Positions 1 through 6,435 are shown, counted from the stretch's first letter. The stretch is 7,681 bases of DNA from Dehalococcoidales bacterium (GCA_012974295.1 JAAXQM010000100.1:1-7681), one strand, 5' to 3'. Notes: generated by a model not told the origin, from the sequence alone. Translations and numbers: made by a program.

Positions 1-6
1 CTCTAT

Positions 7-128
7 GAGACTGCTGAAATAGCCTCAATCAACCCCCTAATCCCCCAATCTTGGGGGATTTATTAAAGCTGGGGGACACCCCCAGACCCCCGGCAGGAAG
101 TATCCTGTACCTCTTTTTTAGTGGTCTC
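7..128 (+). repeat. MITE-like repeat, copy A
   Basis: This is a 122 bp element with ends GAGACTGCTGAAA and (reverse complement of the right end) GAGACCACTAAA. It is bordered by a perfect 5 bp direct repeat TCTAT at 2-6 and 129-133, which I read as a target-site duplication. It contains three hairpins: one at 39-60 (A/T-extended CCCCCAA/TTGGGGG stem), CTGGGGG-ACA-CCCCCAG at 69-85, and GCAGGA-AGTA-TCCTGT at 93-108, followed by a T-rich stretch. The same layout recurs at four other places in the window. It has no coding capacity, so it would need a transposase in trans. It lies 49 bp beyond the thiolase stop codon. Confidence 0.88.
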
Positions 129-152
129 TCTATATAACACAAGCTATATAGA
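129..152. repeat. AT-rich inverted repeat downstream of the thiolase gene
   Basis: The arms TCTATATA (129-136) and TATATAGA (145-152) are perfect reverse complements separated by 8 bases. The left arm overlaps the right target duplication of repeat copy A, so this may simply be the palindromic AT-rich site the element chose. It lies 26 bp past the thiolase stop codon, but the stem has almost no G/C and no following T-run in the gene's direction, so it is a poor intrinsic terminator. Confidence 0.4.
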
Positions 153-177
153 ACTATTTCTTCAATTCCTGTGACTG

Positions 178-1374
178 CTAGAGCCCGACTATAAAAGTGC
201 TGACTACATTTAGCGGAGGAATACCTCCCATGTTATGAGTTAGGCCATATTTAGGGTCTTTTATCTGCCGCTTGTCAGCTTTTCCCTGAAGCTGCTTGTA
301 CATTTCATACATCATACGCAGCCCGGAAGCGCCAATAGGATGACCAAAGCACTTGAGTCCGCCATCAGGCTGGCAAGGAATTGTACCGTCGATATCAAAG
401 AATCCTGCCTCGATATCCTCCCTGGCGCGGCCACGAGGCGATATCCCCAGGTCTTCATAAATGGTAAGCTCAGTGATAGAGAAACAATCGTGAACCTCCA
501 TCATACTTAGTTCCTCTCGGGGATTCTTGATTCCGGCCTCGTCATAAGCCCTCTTTGAGGCGTGTACCGTGGTCTCTACATGAGCGTAGTCCCAGTCGGT
601 GCACATTATTTCTTCCCCGGAGCTTGCAGCGATCTGTAGCGCCTTAACATAGACCGGATCGGGTCGGAATTTCTTGGCCAAGTCCGCCCGGGTCACTATG
701 GCCGCCGCTGCGCCATCGCTTACCCCACAGCAGTCAAATAGCCCTAAAGGCCAGGCAACGATGGGGGCATTTATAACCTGATCGATAGTGATCTCACGAC
801 GAAGGTGGGCCTTGGGATTCATAGTTCCATTGTGATGACTCTTCACCGATATATGTGCTAGAGCGCGTTTGCCTTCATCCGGGCTAAGTCCATACTGTGC
901 GAAGTATCTAGTCCCCATCATGGCGAACGCCCCCGGTGGGGTAAAGTTGGGGAATGCAGACCTGAGTGTTGTTCCCTGTTGTGTGTCGTTCTGCGGAAGA
1001 CCCCCATAGCCGGTATCCTTAAGCTTCTCCACGCCAAGCGCTAAGCATACGTCATACGCCCCGGCTGCAACAGCATAACAGGCTGCTCTTAAAGCCTCTG
1101 AGCCAGTGGCGCAGAAATTCTCCACTCTGGTTACCGGAATGAACGGTAACTTTAATGTAACAGATAGGGGGATAGCGGATTTACCAATAGAGACCTCCTC
1201 ATAGCAGGTGCCCAACCAGCCGGCATCGATATCTTTCTTTTCTATACCCGCATCCTGGATAGCTTCCATGAACGCCTCTATCATTAATGCCGAAGGGCCC
1301 ATGTCCCAGCGTTCTCCAAACGTGGTGCATCCCATCCCTATGATAGCAACTTTATCTTTTATTCCGTCAGCCAT
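178..1374 (-). CDS. thiolase family protein (SCP-x / archaeal acetoacetyl-CoA thiolase type)
   Basis: The 398-residue protein is a full-length thiolase-fold enzyme, expected to condense or cleave acyl-CoA thioesters in the cytoplasm. The nucleophilic cysteine is Cys88 in VENFCATG. The second catalytic block is His295 in EVHDCFS, and GHPIGASG (344-351) supplies the conserved histidine His345. The C-terminal CxG motif of classical biosynthetic and beta-oxidation thiolases is absent; the equivalent stretch reads THNMGG (379-384), as in sterol-carrier-protein-x and archaeal-type thiolases. ATG at 1374 is preceded by GGGAG nine bases upstream. The gene begins 29 bp after the stop of the HMGS-DUF35 gene and is surely cotranscribed with it. 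In archaea, homologous thiolases pass acetoacetyl-CoA to HMG-CoA synthase through a DUF35 protein; a similar complex is inferred here. The substrate is not readable from sequence. Confidence 0.93.
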   Translation of the reverse strand: MADGIKDKVAIIGMGCTTFGERWDMGPSALMIEAFMEAIQDAGIEKKDIDAGWLGTCYEEVSIGKSAIPLSVTLKLPFIPVTRVENFCATGSEALRAACYAVAAGAYDVCLALGVEKLKDTGYGGLPQNDTQQGTTLRSAFPNFTPPGAFAMMGTRYFAQYGLSPDEGKRALAHISVKSHHNGTMNPKAHLRREITIDQVINAPIVAWPLGLFDCCGVSDGAAAAIVTRADLAKKFRPDPVYVKALQIAASSGEEIMCTDWDYAHVETTVHASKRAYDEAGIKNPREELSMMEVHDCFSITELTIYEDLGISPRGRAREDIEAGFFDIDGTIPCQPDGGLKCFGHPIGASGLRMMYEMYKQLQGKADKRQIKDPKYGLTHNMGGIPPLNVVSTFIVGL

Positions 1375-1403
1375 AGTTAGTTACTCCCTTCTATGATCAA
1401 GTT

Positions 1404-2849
1404 CTAAACTCGAATTGGCGTCGCTTTCCAGTAATAAGCGTGGATGCCGCGCGGCGCATCATGGTATTTCCTGCGGTAGCTCATCTCAACGGGCATGCCG
1501 ACCTTAACAGAATCAAGATCGGTGTCCGTTATATCGAACATCCACCTTCCGCCACCATCGAAATTAACCATACCATAGATCGCTGGTGGGCTAGGACTGA
1601 AAGCTAATACATCACCGGTGTACGTGAACAAGGATGCCTTCCTATCTGAGAAGCGATACGACTCCATTTCATTGACCGCTCCACATTTAGGGTTGGCACA
1701 TATCTCCTGGGGTGGGTACTGGGGCATGCCGCAGCGCTTGCACTTCGAACCGCATAGGCCCGCAATCATCTTGCGTTCCCTCCACAGCGTTGATATCTGA
1801 GTAGGAGCAACCTCATCGCCACGACCCCCGGTGTCTATATCAAGTACCTCACGGAAGGTAATATACTTCTCATAACTGGTTAGGTCTTTTTTTGAAGCGA
1901 GATGTCCCTTGATCCCCCTCTTTCCCTTGACCTTCTTTATATCCGCAGTTACTTCCAGTAGTAAAGCATCACTTCCGTTCCCGTAGCTGGCAACAATAAT
2001 TTTATCTCCTGGCTTTGCCTCCTCCAGGGCTGCCACCAGTATCATGAGGGGATACGCGGTTCCCGTGTTGCCAATCTGCGTAAACATATGATCCTGCAAC
2101 TGACCAGGCTCAAATCCCAATTTTTTGCCTATATCCGCATGGGATCTTATATAGAGGCAGGGATAAACCACCTTGGCGATATCTTTGGGATTGAGATTGT
2201 ACTTTTTCAGAAGTCCAGCGATGGCTTCAGAGATAAACCTGCTATAGCCTTCATCCCGGACCCACCTATCCTCCCACGTACGGTTGTATTTGTCCGTATC
2301 TGCCCTCCAGTTGTCCATAAAGTCATAGGATACCGAATATGTTCCCTCGATGCTGGCAACTACCTTATTGTCACCAACAAGGAGAGCAGCAGCACCGTCC
2401 CCATACATCTCCTCTTGAAAACCGCCTGGTTTCCCTATGCGGCAATCAGAGGCACAGACCATAACGTTCTTAGCTGAACCCGACGCCACAGCATCGCAGG
2501 CAGATATCAGCGCACCGGTTCCAGACTTGATTGAGCTGGTGAAGTCGGAGGTGCGAATCTCTGATGGAAGGTCGATAGCAGTAGCTATCATCCCTGCATT
2601 CTGCCTTTCCTTGTACGGTGTCGTCGTGGTAGCAAAGAACAGACCATCAATTTGCTCTCGTTTTACACCACTTATGCAGTCCATAGCAGAAGCTACCGCC
2701 ATGGAAATACTATCCTCGTCATAGTTGGCCACCGCTTTTTCTCCTGGCAGAAGAGATGCAGGATTCAACCACCCCAGTGCACCGTAGATAGTCATGCGGT
2801 TAATCCTGTAGATGGGCACGTAAGCGCCGTACGAAGTAATTCCAACCAT
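1404..2849 (-). CDS. HMG-CoA synthase-like protein fused to a C-terminal DUF35 zinc-ribbon/OB-fold domain
   Basis: The protein has 481 residues in two parts. Residues 1-~345 are a thiolase-superfamily fold of the archaeal HMG-CoA synthase type, recognisable from YGDGAAALLVGD (149-160), IGNTGTAYP (259-267) and KPGDKIIVASYGNGSDA (279-295). Residues ~355-481 are DUF35: a zinc ribbon with Cys370, Cys373, Cys384 and Cys389, then an OB-fold. In archaea DUF35 is a separate protein bridging thiolase and HMG-CoA synthase; here it is fused. By eye, the catalytic Glu, Cys and His of HMG-CoA synthases fall at Thr (in TTTTPY, 75-80), Ile107 (SSIKSGTG) and about Pro230, so genuine HMG-CoA synthesis is doubtful. 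It may be a non-catalytic partner of the downstream thiolase or a divergent ketoacyl-CoA enzyme. ATG at 2849 has GGAG four bases upstream and follows a good promoter. Family assignment is firm, reaction uncertain. Confidence 0.9.
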   Translation of the reverse strand: MVGITSYGAYVPIYRINRMTIYGALGWLNPASLLPGEKAVANYDEDSISMAVASAMDCISGVKREQIDGLFFATTTTPYKERQNAGMIATAIDLPSEIRTSDFTSSIKSGTGALISACDAVASGSAKNVMVCASDCRIGKPGGFQEEMYGDGAAALLVGDNKVVASIEGTYSVSYDFMDNWRADTDKYNRTWEDRWVRDEGYSRFISEAIAGLLKKYNLNPKDIAKVVYPCLYIRSHADIGKKLGFEPGQLQDHMFTQIGNTGTAYPLMILVAALEEAKPGDKIIVASYGNGSDALLLEVTADIKKVKGKRGIKGHLASKKDLTSYEKYITFREVLDIDTGGRGDEVAPTQISTLWRERKMIAGLCGSKCKRCGMPQYPPQEICANPKCGAVNEMESYRFSDRKASLFTYTGDVLAFSPSPPAIYGMVNFDGGGRWMFDITDTDLDSVKVGMPVEMSYRRKYHDAPRGIHAYYWKATPIRV

Positions 2850-2883
2850 AATACTCCATCCTCTCTATTCTAAGGTGAGATAT

Positions 2884-2912
2884 ACTGTACCATTTTTATG
2901 AATTGTAGTCAA
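2884..2912 (-). promoter_or_regulatory. sigma70-type promoter of the HMGS-DUF35/thiolase operon
   Basis: Read on the minus strand there is a -35 box TTGACT (2912-2907, 5 of 6 consensus bases), a 17-base spacer, and a -10 box TACAGT (2889-2884, 4 of 6). Transcription would begin near 2877, giving a leader of about 28 bases before the ATG at 2849 with its GGAG ribosome site. It lies between repeat copy B and the gene, so the insertion left it intact. Confidence 0.65.
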
Positions 2913-2988
2913 TTTGCTATTCAACATGATTAGATGGCATCACCCCTCTCCTGGATAAAGGTTATTCTGAAAACGAATCTTCTATTTA

Positions 2989-3110
2989 GAGACTGCCGAA
3001 ATAGTCTCAATCAACCCCCTATATCCCCCAATCTTGGGGGACTTCTGTAGCTGGGGGACACCCCCAGACCCCCGGCAAAAAGTATCCTGCACCTCTTTTT
3101 CAGCAGTCTA
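2989..3110 (+). repeat. MITE-like repeat, copy B
   Basis: This 122 bp copy is bordered by a perfect 5 bp direct repeat ATTTA (2984-2988 and 3111-3115). It has the best matched ends of the five: AGACTGCCGAAA on the left and, as reverse complement, AGACTGCTGAAA on the right. The CCCCCAA/TTGGGGG and CTGGGGG/CCCCCAG hairpins are kept, but the third hairpin is broken (GGCAAAAAGTATCCTGC). The right-hand target duplication contains the TAA stop codon (3113-3115) of the acyl-CoA synthetase gene, so the element went in directly at the gene's end without changing the protein. Confidence 0.88.
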
Positions 3111-3112
3111 AT

Positions 3113-4534
3113 TTAGTATTTCACGGACTTACCATATTTCTCCCTGAGGACAGTCTTCTGTACTTTTCCGGCCGGGTTGCGGGGAAGCACATCCATAAAA
3201 TCAACCGATTTGGGTTTTTTGTAGCTGGCCAGATGCTGCTTGCAGTGCTCCACCACCTCCTCCTCGGTCATGCTCTCTCCTTGCTTGCAGACCACGATGG
3301 CCTTGACAGATTCGCCCCATTCCTGATCGTGAACACCAATTACAGCACACTCCAGTATCTTGGGATGTTTAAAAAGAACCTCCTCGATCTCGGCAGGGTA
3401 GATATTCTCAGCCCCAGTTATAATCATATCCTTCTTCCGATCCACTACATAAATAAATCCCTCTTCATCCTGCCTGACCAGATCGCCGGAGTGAAACCAT
3501 CCGCCCCTCATGGCTTCCGCAGTAGCCTCGGGGTTCTTGTAGTACTCCTTCATAACAGTAGGTCCGCGGTAGATTGCCTCACCGACCGTTCCAACTGGAA
3601 CATCCTTGTCTTCGTTGTCAACCACCCGTATCTCGATGAAGGGGAGCGCTCTGCCCACCGATGTATCTCGCCCTTCGGCGTCGCTGGGACTAAGCCCCGA
3701 AACTAGTGGACTCATCTCGGTTTGTCCAAACAAATCGAAGATCTTGACGTTGGGGAAGTATTTCAGGATCTGCTTTCTGGTCTCTGTCGGGAGAATTGCT
3801 GCTCCTGAGGCCCAAATCCGGAGAGAGCTGGTATCATATTTATCCAGATCAGGCACCTGCAACAGAAAAAAGGTCATTGCTGGAACTAAGAGGATTGTAT
3901 TAATCTTTTCTTTTTCGATGGTCTTCATGATGTATTCCGGATTGAACACCTCTGTCGGCAATACTACAGTTGCACCCAGAAAGAACATGAACTGGCAGTA
4001 ACCAAAGGCTGCCAGGTGGAAGATTGGAGGAGCACCGAAAGCCTTGTAGTTCCAAACATCGCCAAGACCCGACTCAGAGAACACAAAAATGGACCCGAGC
4101 ATCCACATCACTATCTCATTCTTGTGGGTCAAAACGGCTCCCTTAGGTCTGCCCGTCGTTCCAGCGGTGTACATGATAAACAAAGGATCATCCTCGTCTA
4201 TCAGGATAAGCGGCTCATCGTCGGCGTATTTGGTAATCCAGGATTCGAAATGCAGCATACCCTCCACAGGCTTTTCGCTGATCGAAATGTAGTTCTTCAC
4301 CTTTGACAGGTCTTTCTTGATGCCCTTTACCGTTTCCACAAAGACCTCTCCCATGATGAAGGCCTCTGCATCGCAGTGATTTGCTATGTACGTCAGTTCT
4401 TCGGGGTGAAGACGAAAATTAAGAGGCGCGGCCACTCCACCGATCTTCCCCAGGGCAAAATAGGCCTCCATGAACTGGTTGCAGTTGAAGGCCAATATAG
4501 CCACCTTGGACCCCTTCTTTATTCCCAAATCCAA
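3113..4534 (-). CDS. AMP-dependent acyl-CoA synthetase/ligase, N-terminally truncated or frameshifted
   Basis: This is an ANL-superfamily enzyme that activates a carboxylic acid to acyl-AMP and then acyl-CoA. Counting from the TTG at 4534, the P-loop YTAGTTGRPKG is at 122-132, FGQTE at 269-273, GWFHSGDL at 345-352, the hinge region DRKKDMIITGAENIYP at 365-380, and the catalytic lysine Lys457 is in PRNPAGK. The TTG is not a credible start: homology continues upstream in the same frame to 4582 (TYKQFNARVNQLAHAF, a typical family segment) and then meets TGA at 4585-4583. A good ribosome site and ATG lie at 4597-4584 but in another frame, ending after ten codons. Family members normally have ~30-35 further residues before this segment, so a deletion just after the start is likely. 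The gene is either a recent pseudogene, a misassembly, or is expressed from a weak internal start. MITE copies flank it on both sides. Substrate unknown. Confidence 0.85.
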   Translation of the reverse strand: MDLGIKKGSKVAILAFNCNQFMEAYFALGKIGGVAAPLNFRLHPEELTYIANHCDAEAFIMGEVFVETVKGIKKDLSKVKNYISISEKPVEGMLHFESWITKYADDEPLILIDEDDPLFIMYTAGTTGRPKGAVLTHKNEIVMWMLGSIFVFSESGLGDVWNYKAFGAPPIFHLAAFGYCQFMFFLGATVVLPTEVFNPEYIMKTIEKEKINTILLVPAMTFFLLQVPDLDKYDTSSLRIWASGAAILPTETRKQILKYFPNVKIFDLFGQTEMSPLVSGLSPSDAEGRDTSVGRALPFIEIRVVDNEDKDVPVGTVGEAIYRGPTVMKEYYKNPEATAEAMRGGWFHSGDLVRQDEEGFIYVVDRKKDMIITGAENIYPAEIEEVLFKHPKILECAVIGVHDQEWGESVKAIVVCKQGESMTEEEVVEHCKQHLASYKKPKSVDFMDVLPRNPAGKVQKTVLREKYGKSVKY

Positions 4535-4583
4535 GAAAGCATGAGCCAGTTGGTTAACGCGAGCGTTGAACTGCTTGTAGGTT

Positions 4584-4597
4584 CATTGTCGTCCTCC
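4584..4597 (-). promoter_or_regulatory. ribosome binding site and orphaned ATG of the acyl-CoA synthetase
   Basis: On the minus strand GGAGG (4597-4593) is followed after six bases by ATG (4586-4584), a textbook start. Translation from it gives MNLQAVQRSR and then TAA. The synthetase body lies in a different frame from codon two onward. The site is probably the original start, separated from its gene by a deletion of roughly 90-100 bases that also shifted the frame. This is inference from the family's usual N-terminal length. Confidence 0.6.
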
Positions 4598-4613
4598 GCT
4601 AAATTAATATTGC

Positions 4614-4642
4614 ATTATCACAATGGTAAGTTCAACTTACAA
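4614..4642 (-). promoter_or_regulatory. candidate proximal promoter of the acyl-CoA synthetase gene
   Basis: On the minus strand there is TTGTAA (4642-4637, 4 of 6), a 17-base spacer and GATAAT (4619-4614, 5 of 6), starting transcription about 20 bases before the ATG at 4586. It lies between repeat copy C and the gene. The -35 box and spacer overlap the perfect palindrome at 4626-4640, consistent with a repressor-controlled promoter. Confidence 0.5.
4626..4640. promoter_or_regulatory. perfect 15 bp palindrome, candidate operator
   Basis: GTAAGTT-C-AACTTAC is a perfect inverted repeat with 7 bp arms and one central base, sitting across the -35 region and spacer of the proximal promoter. Binding there by a dimeric regulator (for example a TetR- or GntR-type acyl-CoA-responsive protein, which often control such ligase genes) would block transcription. 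No regulator gene is present in the window, so its identity is unknown. Confidence 0.45.
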
Positions 4643-4652
4643 TTATCTATAT

Positions 4653-4775
4653 GAGACTGCTGAAATACTCTCAATCAACCCCCTATATCCCCCATGCTTG
4701 GGGGATATTTTAAAGCTGGGGGACACCCCCAGACCCCCGACAGGAAGTATCCTGCACCTCTTTTTTAGCGGTCTC
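4653..4775 (+). repeat. MITE-like repeat, copy C
   Basis: This 123 bp copy has ends GAGACTGCTGAAA and GAGACCGCTAAA (the latter as reverse complement), and all three hairpins are recognisable. Flanks TATAT (4648-4652) and CATAT (4776-4780) match in four of five positions, a slightly decayed target duplication. It sits between a strong promoter (4819-4847) and the acyl-CoA synthetase, so the gene's transcript from that promoter would carry the element in its 5' leader. Confidence 0.87.
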
Positions 4776-4818
4776 CATATATTTAGTTTCCGATATTCTA
4801 TTTGCCCTGAGTGCTCGA

Positions 4819-4847
4819 ATTCTATGCCCGCAATAAGAATATGTCAA
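4819..4847 (-). promoter_or_regulatory. strong sigma70-type promoter upstream of repeat copy C
   Basis: On the minus strand there is a perfect -35 box TTGACA (4847-4842), a 17-base spacer, and -10 box TAGAAT (4824-4819, 5 of 6). It is the best promoter match in the window. Transcription would start near 4812 and run through repeat copy C into the acyl-CoA synthetase gene, with a leader of roughly 225 bases to the ATG at 4586. It was probably the gene's original promoter before the insertion. Confidence 0.62.
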
Positions 4848-5029
4848 GTGGTCCTGTTATTGTTATAGGATGAAATCCAAAATGCTCGATAAATTATGGC
4901 GATTTGATGGCTACACCTGGCCGGGAAAAAGCATGGCTTTATCGGTTATTTTGGTCTACTAATGGGGTTCATCAAATAGGTAAATGACGCTTGGATATCA
5001 TTAATGAGGGTCAATTGAGTGCAGGAGCT
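4848..5029. other. intergenic stretch with no supported gene
   Basis: This 182 bp region lies between the end of htpX and the strong promoter of the acyl-CoA synthetase. I see no convincing gene, tRNA or intrinsic terminator. A 30-codon plus-strand frame (4870-4962) exists but lacks a spaced ribosome site. A 5 bp AAAGC/GCTTT hairpin at 4928-4940 followed by two T on the minus strand is too weak to call as the htpX terminator. Confidence 0.5.
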
Positions 5030-6256
5030 TTATCTGCCGGGGATGTGATTGACAGTCCCGCAACGGGGGCACTTTATACTCTTGCCCTTGAAATCGGTGG
5101 GAACCTTAAACTTCGCCCCACATTTGCAGGCCAGAGCGGTATAGTCGTTGAGCTTCTCCACGAGGTCCGAGACCTCCCTTGTTCGCTCCAGCTTCTCTAT
5201 CTTTTCAGGTCTGGCTTCTTCAGCCGATGCTCCCCGGGTTTCCACCAAACCGGCAGCTCCTGCCAGTGCTGATTGTGGTATCACTCCCCCTCCCCCCTTA
5301 TGAACCTCGCTATATATCCTATTATAATCCGCAAACGAGGCGCTGCTTCCCATGCTCCTCAGTATCCGGATCCTCTCGGATGTAGGTGGATGAGTGCTGC
5401 TAAGATCGCTAGCCTTCAACCCTGGTTTATGTAATGGATTGACAATATACATCGGAGCAGTAACGCGATTAGCGGATTTTAGTACGTTGGTAGACGAGGA
5501 AATCTTTTCCAGTGCCGAAGCCAGCCCCTCAGGGTATCTGGTGTAGAGAGCTGATGAAGCATCGGCAAGATATTCTCGCTTCCGCGACATGGCGAAATAT
5601 AGAAGCCTGGCAATTATTGGGGCAAGAATGATGAACGCTATACCCACGATAAGTATGATTATCTGCCCCTGTCCGCCGCCGCCAGAGGAGGAGCTCCTGC
5701 GCCCTCCGCCAGCTCCCCCAAGTATCAAATATATTAGCGCAAAGTCGGCAAGTAGAACTATAGCACCCATGGTGATGCCACTTATGACCATAAGAAGGAC
5801 ATCACGATTCTTAATGTGCCCTATCTCGTGCGCGATCACGCCCTGTAGCTCGTCGCGATTGAGCCTTTGTAAAAGTCCCGAGGTAACGGCTATGGCCGCT
5901 TTATTCGGGTCTCTACCCATAGCAAAGGCATTTGGAGCAGGTTCATCAATAATATAAATATCCGGCATCTTGGGAAGCCCTGAGGCTATCGTCATCTCCT
6001 CCACCGTATTAAACAGCTTGGGGTGGTCACTGCGCTCAAGCTTCTTTGCTTTTGAGACCGAGAGGAATACCTGGTCGCCCTGGAAAAAAGCGACCAGATT
6101 CATTATTAGCCACACTATTGATGCCAGGACAATACCGGCGATGCCGCTTTCGAAGAATAATTCCCCGATTAAGTAACCGAAGCCCAGCAATAGGACTCCC
6201 ATACCCACTATAACCCATACGGATTTTATCTTATTCGCCCTAATCTGTTCCCACAT
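5030..6256 (-). CDS. htpX: HtpX-like M48 family zinc metalloprotease with C-terminal zinc ribbon
   Basis: This is an integral-membrane zinc endopeptidase that degrades damaged membrane proteins, with its active site facing the cytoplasm. The start MWEQIRANK is typical of the family. Hydrophobic segments lie at about 12-34, 37-58, 152-180 and 199-221. Zinc ligands are His143 and His147 of HEIGH with catalytic Glu144, and Glu228 in KREYLAD. THPPTSERI (288-296) is the usual conserved block. A Gly/Ser-rich loop (181-198) separates segments three and four. The protein has 408 residues against about 290 for classical HtpX; the extension ends in a zinc ribbon with Cys377, Cys379, Cys396 and Cys399, perhaps for substrate or partner binding. 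ATG at 6256 has no clear Shine-Dalgarno site. It follows lemA in the same direction, separated by repeat copy D; LemA-HtpX pairing is common in bacteria. Confidence 0.94.
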   Translation of the reverse strand: MWEQIRANKIKSVWVIVGMGVLLLGFGYLIGELFFESGIAGIVLASIVWLIMNLVAFFQGDQVFLSVSKAKKLERSDHPKLFNTVEEMTIASGLPKMPDIYIIDEPAPNAFAMGRDPNKAAIAVTSGLLQRLNRDELQGVIAHEIGHIKNRDVLLMVISGITMGAIVLLADFALIYLILGGAGGGRRSSSSGGGGQGQIIILIVGIAFIILAPIIARLLYFAMSRKREYLADASSALYTRYPEGLASALEKISSSTNVLKSANRVTAPMYIVNPLHKPGLKASDLSSTHPPTSERIRILRSMGSSASFADYNRIYSEVHKGGGGVIPQSALAGAAGLVETRGASAEEARPEKIEKLERTREVSDLVEKLNDYTALACKCGAKFKVPTDFKGKSIKCPRCGTVNHIPGR

Positions 6257-6270
6257 AATTGACCAATATA

Positions 6271-6292
6271 CTTAACGCCGATAAACGTTAAG
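6271..6292. promoter_or_regulatory. inverted repeat upstream of htpX
   Basis: The arms CTTAACG (6271-6277) and CGTTAAG (6286-6292) are perfect reverse complements, 8 bases apart, ending 15 bp before the htpX start codon. It could be an operator or, in the RNA, a small hairpin near the start codon. Because htpX lacks an obvious ribosome site, either a regulator or RNA structure may matter here. No strong promoter was found beside it. Confidence 0.4.
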
Positions 6293-6314
6293 AACTTCTT
6301 TTCACACACATATA

Positions 6315-6435
6315 GGGACTGCTGAAATAGCTTCAATCAACCCCCTAATCCCCCCATTTTGGGGGACTTTTTAGGCTGGGGGACACCCCCAGACCCCCGG
6401 CAGGAAGTATCCTGCCCTTCTTTTTCAGTGGTCTC
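6315..6435 (+). repeat. MITE-like repeat, copy D
   Basis: This 121 bp copy has ends GGGACTGCTGAAA and GAGACCACTGAAA (as reverse complement), with all three hairpins. Flanks ATATA (6310-6314) and TTATA (6436-6440) agree in four of five positions. It lies inside the probable lemA-htpX operon, five bases past the lemA stop codon and 58 bases before htpX, so readthrough mRNA would contain it. It may reduce or re-initiate htpX expression. Confidence 0.87.

Noticed and set aside
2088..2477. 129-codon plus-strand open frame inside the HMGS-like gene
   Set aside because: Antisense shadow; no family resemblance and the opposite strand carries clear domain motifs.
4928..4940. AAAGC-ATG-GCTTT hairpin as htpX terminator
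   Set aside because: Only five base pairs and two following T on the minus strand, about 90 bases past the stop; too weak.
4870..4962. Plus-strand 30-codon frame starting ATGAAATCC
   Set aside because: No spaced ribosome site, no recognisable motif, and it lies antisense to the promoter side of the synthetase; length is within chance expectation.
5589..5957. 122-codon plus-strand open frame inside htpX
   Set aside because: Antisense shadow of a strongly conserved membrane protease; proline/serine-rich composition and no ribosome site.
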